Below are positions 5,483 through 12,477 of a DNA stretch of 20,300 nt, piece after piece. The DNA is taken from IMG/VR virus record IMGVR_UViG_3300040980_000029, positions 1 to 20,300 of that record. One strand, written 5' to 3'. How positions within the stretch are numbered: the first letter of the stretch is position 1; every line of letters begins with the position of its first letter. A program made the position numbers and the translations under genes. This DNA is from a virus. The notes below the pieces were generated by a model. That model searched no databases. It was not told the DNA's origin and saw only the letters and a program-made list of their open reading frames with translations.

Positions 5483-6216
5483 GCAATAAGGCGATCACCT
5501 GGGCGTACGCGCAGCAGGGCCCGGACCTGAAGCCGGGGGCGAAGTTCATCCTCGTCACCATCGCGGACATGGCCGACCAGGCGCACTCCTGCTACCCCGG
5601 CATCCCGCTCCTCGCGGAGATGACCGGGATCAGCGACTCCGCGATCCGCGCACACCTGAAACTGCTCGTCGAGACCGGGTATCTGACCGTCGAGCGACGC
5701 CACCGATCGAACGGTTCGAGGTCAACGAACCGGTACTACCTGCCTGTGGATAACTCGGCCCTAACGCCAGATTCTGGCTCTAGGCCGGAACCATCCAAGC
5801 GCCAGATTCAAGCAGACCTAACGCCAGATTCAGGAGGGGATATTAACCCCCACTTAACCAAGAACAATGAGTCACCTACTCAGGTAACAACAGAGCCTGT
5901 GGATAACTCGGCTGGCCTGACGGCGATCGACGAGATCGAATCCCCGGTGAAGTTGACCTGGCGCGGCCAGCGGATTCTCCGTCGGCAGGCGAAGGCTCTC
6001 GACCTGCCGCGGGTGAACTCTGCAGTCGCCGGCATGTTCCCCGAGTTCGATCCCAGGGAGCGCCTCAACGCCCTCCGGGTCATCGCCTGGGGGATCCTCG
6101 GCATCCCCGCCTCGGCCGGCAACGAAGTCTCCGATCCGACGGCGTACGTCATCGCATCGATCAAGGCCGAACCGGAAGTTCACCGCAAGGTCGCCTTCGC
6201 CCTGGAGGAGAAATGA
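5479..6216 (+). CDS. Winged-helix replication initiator-like protein
   Basis: A 245-residue protein starting at GTG overlapping the upstream stop. Residues about 3-90 form a winged-helix domain of the type at the N-terminus of many phage initiators: AITWAYAQQGPDLKPGAKFILVTIADMAD, then PLLAEMTGISDSAIRAHLKLL as the HTH and a basic wing (ERRHRSNGSRS). Residues 89-145 are a low-complexity linker whose DNA holds repeats and DnaA boxes. Residues about 150-245 are a second helical domain (WRGQRILRRQAKAL, DPRERLNALRVIAWGILGIP). The domain layout and embedded repeats resemble lambda O, which binds iterons inside its own gene. Initiator is inference; plain transcriptional regulator is the alternative. 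No helicase loader is identified. Confidence 0.7.
   Translation: MSNKAITWAYAQQGPDLKPGAKFILVTIADMADQAHSCYPGIPLLAEMTGISDSAIRAHLKLLVETGYLTVERRHRSNGSRSTNRYYLPVDNSALTPDSGSRPEPSKRQIQADLTPDSGGDINPHLTKNNESPTQVTTEPVDNSAGLTAIDEIESPVKLTWRGQRILRRQAKALDLPRVNSAVAGMFPEFDPRERLNALRVIAWGILGIPASAGNEVSDPTAYVIASIKAEPEVHRKVAFALEEK
5745..5753 (-). promoter_or_regulatory. DnaA box (perfect consensus), left copy
   Basis: TTATCCACA on the minus strand, within the left 18-bp repeat of the candidate origin. Exact match to the consensus bacterial DnaA box. Confidence 0.65.
5760..5831 (+). repeat. Iteron-like repeats CGCCAGATTC x3
   Basis: Copies at 5765-5774, 5800-5809 and 5822-5831. The first and third extend to an identical 15-mer CCTAACGCCAGATTC (5760-5774, 5817-5831). 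Copies one and three are read as TPDS, but the middle copy is read in another codon frame (RQI), so the conservation is in DNA and not protein. These are probable binding sites for the gene's own product. Confidence 0.65.
5898..5906 (-). promoter_or_regulatory. DnaA box (perfect consensus), right copy
   Basis: TTATCCACA on the minus strand within the right 18-bp repeat, just downstream of the AT-rich block of the candidate origin. Confidence 0.65.
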
Positions 6217-6757
6217 CCGAGGAACATACCCACGTCGACATGGGCAAGGCCCGTCTCGATCAGGCTGCGCCCGGCCGGGAGTGGTTGGCCGGCCTGATGG
6301 GGGAGGCAGAGTCGGCCACCTCCCAGATGCCCGTGACCCGCGATGTGTGGGTGATCGACTTCCCCTACGCAAAGACCCCGATCAGCCCGAACGGCGCCCA
6401 CGGCAACCCGTACGCCCACGCGAAAGCCGTGAAAGCCGTCCGGTCCGTCGCCCACCGCCTAGCCGAGCACGCCGGCATCCCGCACCTCGGCCGTGCCGAA
6501 GTGCAACTCACCTGGTACGTCCTCACGAACGCCCGCCGCGACCCGATCAACCTGAACCTCACCCTGAAAGCCATGGTCGACGGCCTCGTCGACGCCGGCA
6601 TCACCACCGACGACACCCCGAACCTGGTCCACACGAAGGAACCCCTCATCGTCCGCGTCGACAAGATGCGGCACCGGGAAGCGTGGATGGAACTTGTCAT
6701 CTCCCGCTGGTCCGGCCTCACCACCACCTCTGAAACCCCTATTGGAAAGGCATCATC

Positions 6758-6761
<4 letters not shown>
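6213..6761 (+). CDS. RusA-like Holliday junction resolvase
   Basis: A 182-residue protein; the ATG overlaps the initiator-like stop. Residues about 47-80 (VIDFPYAKTPISPNG, then AHAKAVKAVRSVA) and 108-140 (RRDPINLNLTLKAMVDGLVDAGITTDD) follow the RusA pattern: an Asp followed by an Asn, a conserved Lys, a DGL helix and a terminal Asp-Asp. RusA enzymes are metal-dependent dimers that cut four-way junctions during replication and recombination and can debranch DNA before packaging. In E. coli RusA the motif is D-x-D-N; here it is D110-P-I-N113, so one catalytic-type Asp is absent, while D133 and D134 remain. Length is greater than the roughly 120 residues of E. coli RusA owing to an N-terminal extension. 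Position after the initiator supports a replication or recombination role. Confidence 0.75.
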
Positions 6762-7639
<878 letters not shown>

Positions 7640-7641
7640 CC

Positions 7642-7890
7642 ATGGCCACGCCGCCCGGGGCGGAGGCCCTCACCTTCGAGACGACAGCCCCCACCCACCA
7701 GGGGCAGAAGGAAGCCCTCATCCGGGCCACCTTCGCGATCGCACCAGCCCGGTACTACCTGATCCTCCACCGCTACCTCGACACCCAGGAAGCCCTCGAA
7801 CAGGACCCGGTCGCCACCAACCGTCTCCGTCGCCTCCGAGACGCACGCACGGCAGCCCGTGCAGCACGAACCACAGCCCACCACCAGTAA
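7642..7890 (+). CDS. DUF3263 family protein
   Basis: An 82-residue protein whose ATG lies 2 bp after the preceding stop; no strong ribosome binding site is visible, so translation is probably coupled. Residues about 20-76 fit the DUF3263 pattern that I recall from actinobacteria: GQKEALIRATFAIAPARYYLILHRYLD, a DPVATNRLRRLRDARTAARAAR basic helix and a His-containing end. The pattern of an HTH-like helix pair plus a basic helix suggests nucleic acid binding, but the function of the family is not established. It supports an actinobacterial host. Confidence 0.75.
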   Translation: MATPPGAEALTFETTAPTHQGQKEALIRATFAIAPARYYLILHRYLDTQEALEQDPVATNRLRRLRDARTAARAARTTAHHQ

Positions 7891-7906
7891 ACGAAAGGCC
7901 AACCCC

Positions 7907-9250
7907 ATGATCGACCTGAACCCAGCCCGCCTGATCGTCGACGCGAACGTCCGGAAGAACGTGTCCCTCGACGCCGACTTCCTCGCCTCCGTGAAGGAAC
8001 ACGGGATCCTCGTCCCCATCCTCGTCATGTCCGAACCCGGCACCGACCTGTACCGGGTCCTCGACGGTCAACGCCGCACCCTCGCCGCCATCGACGCCGG
8101 CCTCACCCTGATCCCCACCCACCAGGCGGAGAACGCCGCCGAAGCGGACCGGATCATCCGCCAGCTCGTCATCAACGACCAACGCACCGCCATCGACGAC
8201 ACCGACCACAGTGCAGCGCTCCTGCAGCTCGACGGTCTCGGCGTCACCGCCGACCAGATCGCCAAGAAGACCCGCATCCCGAAAGACCGGATCCAGGTCG
8301 CCCTGACCGTCGCGAAGTCACCGATCGCCTCCGCAGCGGTCGCGACCAGGCAGATCACCCTCGACGACGCCGCAGCGATCACCGAATTCGAAGACGACCC
8401 CGACGTCGTCGAGAAACTCATCCAGGACGCCCAACGCGGCTACGGCCTCACCCACGCCATCCGCACCGCCCGCAACCGTCGCGAAACCGCGACCGTCCGC
8501 CTCGCGCACGCCGAGCAGCTCACCGCGAAGGGCACCACCATCATCGACGACGTCGTCAAGGGCCGGCACTACACCTTCGACCAGGTCGAATCCGCCAAAG
8601 GCGGGAAGGTCATGATGCCCAACACCATCGGCAAAGGCCTCGTCGCCCACATCACCACCGTCGACGAGTGGAACTCCACCGAGAACCGGTACATCCCGAA
8701 GCCGAAGACGACCTACCTCCTCGAAGACCCTCAAACCCACGGCTGGGTCATCAAAGCCGGCACCCCTACCGAAAGCATCACCGACGAGGAGAAGGCCGCA
8801 CGCCGCCGCGTCCGCGAAAACAACAAAGCCTGGCCACTCGCGGTCGAAGTCCGACACAACTGGATTCGAGACAACCTCCTCACCAGAACCAGCCTCCCTT
8901 CTGACACCATCACCTTCATCGCCACCGCCCTCGCCGGAGGCCACCCGTCGGACGGTTACAACTCCGGCCGGCGCATGGCCGCAGCGTGGCTCGGCCTGAA
9001 TTACGACGCCTACGCCGGCGTCGGATTTATCGGGGAGTTCGAGAAGCACCCCGGCCGCGCCAACCTCATCGCCACCGCCCTAGCCTGCGCCGCAGCCGAA
9101 ACGAAGATCGAAGCCCGAGAAGCCTGGCGGGCCACCAGCCGCGACCTCACCAACGCCGCCCGGTACCTCGAGCACCTCGCAGCCTGGGGCTACGAACTCT
9201 CCGACATCGAGTCCGAACTCATCACCGCCGGCAAGGCGGCCACCAAATGA
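7907..9250 (+). CDS. ParB-like nuclease-domain protein
   Basis: A 447-residue protein starting at the ATG at 7907 after GAAAGG (7893-7898). Residues about 1-95 are a ParB/sulfiredoxin-like domain: NPARLIVDANVRKN, then KEHGILVPILV and the signature YRVLDGQRRTLAAIDAG (residues 49-65) that binds nucleotide in ParB-type CTPases. An HTH candidate follows at about 111-133 (GVTADQIAKKTRIPKDRIQVAL). The long C-terminal region (about 180-447) is unlike chromosomal ParB, with a WNST, then a GGHPSDGYNSGRRMAAAWLG segment, and is unassigned. No ParA partner is visible, so plasmid-style partitioning is not supported here; a transcriptional or nuclease role is equally possible. It overlaps the next gene (ATGA). 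Confidence 0.85.
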   Translation: MIDLNPARLIVDANVRKNVSLDADFLASVKEHGILVPILVMSEPGTDLYRVLDGQRRTLAAIDAGLTLIPTHQAENAAEADRIIRQLVINDQRTAIDDTDHSAALLQLDGLGVTADQIAKKTRIPKDRIQVALTVAKSPIASAAVATRQITLDDAAAITEFEDDPDVVEKLIQDAQRGYGLTHAIRTARNRRETATVRLAHAEQLTAKGTTIIDDVVKGRHYTFDQVESAKGGKVMMPNTIGKGLVAHITTVDEWNSTENRYIPKPKTTYLLEDPQTHGWVIKAGTPTESITDEEKAARRRVRENNKAWPLAVEVRHNWIRDNLLTRTSLPSDTITFIATALAGGHPSDGYNSGRRMAAAWLGLNYDAYAGVGFIGEFEKHPGRANLIATALACAAAETKIEAREAWRATSRDLTNAARYLEHLAAWGYELSDIESELITAGKAATK

Positions 9251-9798
9251 GCGACCTCCGCAACACACCCGTCCGGAAGCGCTCCGAACTGCGCCTCGAG
9301 TCGATCCTCACCGCCGGCAGGGCCGTCCTCGCCGACGTCGGCCGCGACCGCCTCGACACCGCAGCCATAGCCGCGGCCGCCGGCTGCTCCCGCGGAACCG
9401 TCTACCGGTTCTTCATCGACCGGGTCGCGATCCTCGACTGGATCCAGCCCATCCACCCCCACGGCATCGAACAACTCCTCAACCTGCACCGCACCTGGAA
9501 CGTCTACAGCGAGTGCGGCCACGAATGTCCACCCGAAGACCCATCCACCTGGACAAGCACACAAGAACAAGAATTCCACGAACGCCTAACCACACCAGCC
9601 GGCCACAACGGCAACACCCCAATCGACATCGAAGAAATCGGCTGGACCTGCACCGACGGAATCTCAGCCCACGCCTGCCGTGCATGCTGCACCGAAGATG
9701 GCGAATACCAAACCGAGGACTGCGCCAACAACCACGTACACACCGCAGATCCGAACGACCGCTGCCCCACCATCCAGGCCCTCACCCAGGAGAACTGA
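9247..9798 (+). CDS. TetR-type HTH fused to a cysteine-rich C-terminal domain
   Basis: A 183-residue protein. Residues about 14-66 match the TetR DNA-binding domain: SILTAGRAVLADVG, then TAAIAAAAGCSRGTVYRFFIDRVAILDWI. The usual ligand-binding helical domain is replaced by about 100 residues with many Cys/His: C90-H92-C94, C135, C144-C147-C148, C159, H163-H165 and C173. This part contains an EIGWTC-TDG segment and C-R-A-C-C, which I recall as a stand-alone cysteine-rich family in actinophages. Such fusion implies a metal-binding module controlling or accompanying a DNA-binding module. The start overlaps the ParB-like stop. The target is unknown. Confidence 0.75.
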   Translation: MSDLRNTPVRKRSELRLESILTAGRAVLADVGRDRLDTAAIAAAAGCSRGTVYRFFIDRVAILDWIQPIHPHGIEQLLNLHRTWNVYSECGHECPPEDPSTWTSTQEQEFHERLTTPAGHNGNTPIDIEEIGWTCTDGISAHACRACCTEDGEYQTEDCANNHVHTADPNDRCPTIQALTQEN

Positions 9799-9804
9799 CC
9801 ACCA

Positions 9805-10662
9805 GTGAACAACTACCCCACCTGGATCCAACCCACCCACAACACCCACTGCCAAGCACCCGGCTGCGCCACCAAACACTCCGCGCTCGCCGCAGCCATG
9901 ACCCCTGACAGTGCGGATGCCCCGGTCGCGCGGGTGGTCACGGCGGGCACGGACCTGTGCGTGTGGCATCACCAGCAGTTCCCGAAGGTCCTCGCCGACC
10001 TCGTGGAGCTGCGCGGGGACCTGGTGAAGGCGGCATACACGAAGGCGAAACGGCCGGACCAGTCGAAGGTGGCCTCATCGGGGATGCAGGACGTGGGCGC
10101 GTTCTGGAACCCGTACGCGGCCGCGGTCCTCGCCGAGGTCACCGACTGGACCCGCTACCTCGTCCACATCATCCTCACCGAACGGCCCCTGCCCGAAACG
10201 ACCATCGAGGAGATCCACCGGCCGCAGGTCGTCTGGGTTGCGGGGGAGCGGGTCGTGCTCGAGAACATCGAGCTGAAGGTCATTGAGTACTCCCACGCGC
10301 TCGCCGTCGACGACGACCCGACATTGCAACTCGCCGCCGTGCAACGCCACCACGCCCACTGGTTGTCCGCCTACCCGTTCGTCGGCCCCTACCTCCTCCG
10401 CGACGCCCTCCTCCACCGCCGCAACGCCTTGAAAGCCCTCGACGCGGAAGCGGTCAAGCAGGTGCAGCTGCAGAACGGGTACTGCCACGAGTACATCGAG
10501 GACGGCCCGTTCGGCCCCCTCGTCTGCGGCGCGAAACTCTACGCCATCCTCCGCCCAGGCGACGACGGGAAACCATCCGAGGTCCTCTGCTCCACCAACC
10601 CGAGACACCAGCAGATCCCCCGCGACCAGTGGATGGAGTTCATGGATGCCGCCATCGCCTGA
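9805..10662 (+). CDS. Hypothetical protein with N- and C-terminal zinc-type modules
   Basis: A 285-residue protein with a GTG start after AGGAGA. An N-terminal cluster (C16, C21, C52, H55, H56) and a C-terminal cluster (C227, H228, C241, C262) flank a central helical region (about 60-220) with many Trp, Tyr and His residues. The arrangement resembles the two-finger proteins that commonly precede a small HTH gene in actinophage early regions, and here too an HTH gene follows, overlapping by 17 bp. No enzymatic motif is apparent. A DNA- or protein-binding adaptor is plausible. The nucleotide composition changes near 9900 inside this gene, from A/C-rich to G-rich on this strand. Confidence 0.7.
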   Translation: MNNYPTWIQPTHNTHCQAPGCATKHSALAAAMTPDSADAPVARVVTAGTDLCVWHHQQFPKVLADLVELRGDLVKAAYTKAKRPDQSKVASSGMQDVGAFWNPYAAAVLAEVTDWTRYLVHIILTERPLPETTIEEIHRPQVVWVAGERVVLENIELKVIEYSHALAVDDDPTLQLAAVQRHHAHWLSAYPFVGPYLLRDALLHRRNALKALDAEAVKQVQLQNGYCHEYIEDGPFGPLVCGAKLYAILRPGDDGKPSEVLCSTNPRHQQIPRDQWMEFMDAAIA

Positions 10663-10855
10663 GACAGGCGCCAACAACCACTGGGTCACCATCGACGTCG
10701 CAGCCGAAGCCCTCGGAATCTCCCGCCGCCGGGCCCTCGACCTCGCGAAAACCGAAGAATGGCGAACCCACCAACCACCTCGAGGAGACAAGACCCGCCA
10801 GTACCTCTTCACCGACATCCACCGCACCTACACCCACCGAAAGGCCCAACCATGA
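10646..10855 (+). CDS. Small HTH (MerR/excisionase-like) DNA-binding protein
   Basis: A 69-residue protein overlapping the preceding gene by 17 bp. Residues about 13-60 (WVTIDVAAEALGISRRRALDLAKTEEW, then RGDKTRQYLFTDIHRTY) fit a small winged-helix fold of the helix-turn-helix_17/excisionase type: an AAEALGIS helix-turn-helix and a hydrophobic wing with Phe and Tyr. Such proteins are Xis-type factors or regulators. It has the typical size and position (after a zinc-module protein) for an actinophage early gene. The stop overlaps the next ATG. Xis cannot be distinguished from a regulator, and no integrase is in view. Confidence 0.75.
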   Translation: MPPSPETGANNHWVTIDVAAEALGISRRRALDLAKTEEWRTHQPPRGDKTRQYLFTDIHRTYTHRKAQP

Positions 10856-11112
10856 ATGACACCACCTTCACGCTCAGCGGCACCTTCATCTCCCAACAGA
10901 TCCAGGTCGGAGCCGTCATGCCCGACGGGACGATCCAGTGGGACCACTTCCTGAAGACACCCGAGGACCGTCGTCAGCGTCAGGCGGAATACACCCGATC
11001 GTGCGAGAGGCTGGGCATCATTCCGCCGGCACTCTCGTTCGTCGTCCGTCGGGTCACCACGGTCGCCGAAGGAAACGTCCCCGTAGGCGACAACGAAGTG
11101 TTCGCCGACTGA
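10852..11112 (+). CDS. Hypothetical protein (86 aa)
   Basis: The ATG overlaps the preceding stop, with GAAAGG at 10839-10844. The protein begins with strand-like segments (TTFTLSGTFISQQIQVGAVMPDGTIQWDHFLK), then a charged helix (EDRRQRQAEYTRSCERLG) and a final strand pair (LSFVVRRVTTVAEGNVPVG). It has one cysteine, no metal motif and no known family. Its stop overlaps the start of the 16-codon gene that follows (TGATG). Function unknown. Confidence 0.65.
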   Translation: MNDTTFTLSGTFISQQIQVGAVMPDGTIQWDHFLKTPEDRRQRQAEYTRSCERLGIIPPALSFVVRRVTTVAEGNVPVGDNEVFAD

Positions 11113-11162
11113 TGGCCAACACCATGCACTACCCGATCGAGCAGGAAGTCTGGGACCTCTGA
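11112..11162 (+). CDS. 16-residue overlapping micro-ORF
   Basis: ATG at 11112 overlaps the previous stop (TGATG) and TGA at 11160-11162 overlaps the next ATG in the same way. It encodes MANTMHYPIEQEVWDL. A peptide this short would normally be dismissed, but perfect overlap at both ends means that ribosomes leaving the upstream gene can use it to reach the downstream gene. It may be a translational relay or leader and not a functional peptide. No ribosome binding site of its own is evident. Confidence 0.4.
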   Translation: MANTMHYPIEQEVWDL

Positions 11163-11587
11163 TGCCGATCATGAACTACACGACCAGCGTCGACGTGTCG
11201 AAAACGATGGGAGAGATCCAAGGCGCCCTCGCCCGACGCGGAGTGACCCGGATCTCCACCATGTTCGACGACAACGGAGTAGCAGCCGGCATCGGATTCA
11301 CGATGAAGACCGACTTCGGCCCGCGCGACTTCGAACTACCCGTCCGCACCGAGGGAGTCCTCGCCGCGATGAAGGCCGACGCGAAGGTACCCCGATCCCA
11401 GTGCAACCCGCAGCAGGCGGCGAAGGTCGCCTGGCGGATCGCGAAGGACTGGCTCGAAGCACAATCGGCACTCATCGACGCTCAACTCGCCACCCTCGAC
11501 GAAGTGATGCTGCCCTACCTCGTCGACACCAACGGCCAGACCCTCTACACCGCCTGGCGCTCAACGCAGAAAGCGATCGAAGCATAA
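11162..11587 (+). CDS. Conserved phage protein, unknown function (141 aa)
   Basis: The ATG overlaps the micro-ORF stop. The protein has an N-terminal alpha/beta part (TTSVDVSKTMGEIQGALARRGVTRISTMFDD, then GIGFTMKTDFGPRDFELPV) and a C-terminal helical part (NPQQAAKVAWRIAKDWLEAQSALIDAQLATLDEVMLPYLVD). I recall this two-part layout from many phage genomes as a conserved hypothetical family, often of about 140-150 residues, so the length is normal. It has no cysteine-metal motif. Function is unknown; its conservation suggests replication or recombination accessory work, but this is only inference. Confidence 0.7.
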   Translation: MPIMNYTTSVDVSKTMGEIQGALARRGVTRISTMFDDNGVAAGIGFTMKTDFGPRDFELPVRTEGVLAAMKADAKVPRSQCNPQQAAKVAWRIAKDWLEAQSALIDAQLATLDEVMLPYLVDTNGQTLYTAWRSTQKAIEA

Positions 11588-12012
11588 TGGGAATCAACGA
11601 CGCAGCCGAACAACTGAAAGTCGCCATCCAAGAATGCATCCGCCTCGAACGAGCACTCGCCGCAGCGAACGCAACGATCACCCGCCTCAGCCCAGACCCC
11701 GCCCGCAGGTGGTTCGACACCCTCGGGCACCCGATCGCCCTGGAACGCGACCTCACCGAGGCGCGAGCCACAATCTCCGAGCAGGCCAAGATGATCAAGG
11801 CCGCACTCGAATACATCGAGGACGAGAAGAGGCTCGGAGCAGATGAGCAATCGCTCTGGGTCGATGCTGAGGAACTGAGGCAGCGGCTTTCCGCGGACAC
11901 CACCGAAGCCGCAGTCAACATTCCGTCCGAGAACTTGAATGCCACCCCGGATATTCAAGTCCCCGTTGAATGCCGAAGCAGTGAAGCTCGACCCGTTGCC
12001 GTACGCCGATGA
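11587..12012 (+). CDS. Hypothetical coiled-coil protein (141 aa)
   Basis: The ATG overlaps the upstream TAA (TAATG). Residues about 5-35 (LKVAIQECIRLERALAAANATITRL) and 50-85 (IALERDLTEARATISEQAKMIKAALEYIEDEKRLG) are heptad-like helices. The LER-LAAANA-TITRL segment reappears in the protein at 13471-13881, suggesting the two share a module. The C-terminus (about 115-141) is low-complexity and overlaps the next gene by 74 bp. Function unknown. Confidence 0.65.
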   Translation: MGINDAAEQLKVAIQECIRLERALAAANATITRLSPDPARRWFDTLGHPIALERDLTEARATISEQAKMIKAALEYIEDEKRLGADEQSLWVDAEELRQRLSADTTEAAVNIPSENLNATPDIQVPVECRSSEARPVAVRR

Positions 12013-12136
12013 CGAGATGCCGACACTTCGGCTCCCGGTCGGCAATATCGGATTCTCGACGTTCACCCCACGCCCCGGTTACTCCCAGAACGAATCCGAT
12101 TACACCAAGCCGAGCGAGAAAGGTGAGAGCGCATGA
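11939..12136 (+). CDS. Small hypothetical protein, start uncertain
   Basis: A 65-residue frame from ATG 11939; an alternative ATG at 12017, 4 bp after the previous stop, would give 39 residues. The longer form is favoured because the sequence from about residue 15 (VKLDPLPYADDEMPTLRLPVGNIGFSTFTPRPG) reads as normal protein, but that requires a 74-bp overlap with the preceding gene and no clear ribosome binding site is seen. It ends EKGESA at the GAGAAAGGTGAG element used to start the next gene. Function unknown. Confidence 0.5.
   Translation: MPPRIFKSPLNAEAVKLDPLPYADDEMPTLRLPVGNIGFSTFTPRPGYSQNESDYTKPSEKGESA
12116..12127 (+). promoter_or_regulatory. Repeated ribosome-binding module GAGAAAGGTGAG, copy 1
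   Basis: An identical 12-mer occurs at 12457-12468 and nearly (one mismatch) at 12864-12875. Each sits 5 or fewer bases before an ATG or GTG. Here it precedes the ATG at 12133 and is also the last codons of the upstream gene. Confidence 0.6.
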
Positions 12137-12477
12137 TCACCAGCGAAACGTTCTACAGGGCTGAGTGCGACACGAACGGATGCGACCGCGTGTTCCCCGA
12201 CGAGGACTACGACGGGTCGCACTTCCCGATGGAAGCCCTCGTGGAACTCATGGCCGTGGAACGTGGCGAGTTCGATGAGCGCTGGGCGACCACGGAAGAC
12301 GGACACACGTACTGCCCCCGGCACCAGCCCGGCAATATCGACTGCACCACTTGTGGCGGCCAAGGGTCAACACCACCACCCGACGGCGGCGACCCCCTCA
12401 ACGGGTGGTGGCATCAGTGCGCGCGCTGTGATGGGCGCGGCTATCTGGTCCCGACCGAGAAAGGTGAGAACGTATGA
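12133..12477 (+). CDS. Zinc-ribbon protein with CxxCxGxG repeats
   Basis: A 114-residue protein. N-terminal Cys (C12, C17) pair with C61 and H64. A second site is formed by CTTCGGQG (C71, C74) and CARCDGRG (C96, C99), the two CxxCxGxG knuckles of a DnaJ-type zinc module. No J-domain is present, so this is only the zinc-finger part and could bind unfolded proteins, RNA or DNA. The start follows the repeated module GAGAAAGGTGAG, and the C-terminus EKGENV is encoded by the next copy. Function unknown. Confidence 0.7.
   Translation: MITSETFYRAECDTNGCDRVFPDEDYDGSHFPMEALVELMAVERGEFDERWATTEDGHTYCPRHQPGNIDCTTCGGQGSTPPPDGGDPLNGWWHQCARCDGRGYLVPTEKGENV
12457..12468 (+). promoter_or_regulatory. Repeated ribosome-binding module GAGAAAGGTGAG, copy 2
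   Basis: Identical to the 12-mer at 12116-12127 and 5 bp upstream of the ATG at 12474. It also encodes the end of the preceding gene. Confidence 0.6.

Larger units (their letters stand above)
5742..5912 (+). other. Candidate replication origin inside the initiator-like gene
   Basis: An 18-bp direct repeat GCCTGTGGATAACTCGGC lies at 5742-5759 and 5895-5912 and encloses three CGCCAGATTC copies and then an AT-rich block: 30 of the 50 bases at 5841-5890 are A or T in an otherwise GC-rich region. Each 18-mer contains TGTGGATAA, the perfect complement of the consensus DnaA box. Iterons plus DnaA boxes plus an AT-rich unwinding region inside an initiator gene is the known layout of lambda-type origins. 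Confidence 0.65.

Noticed and set aside
12009-12160. A frame starting at the ATGA at 12009
   Set aside because: It gives an Arg/Ser/Pro-rich shadow sequence; the frame from 11939 reads as normal protein and ends at the next gene's start module.
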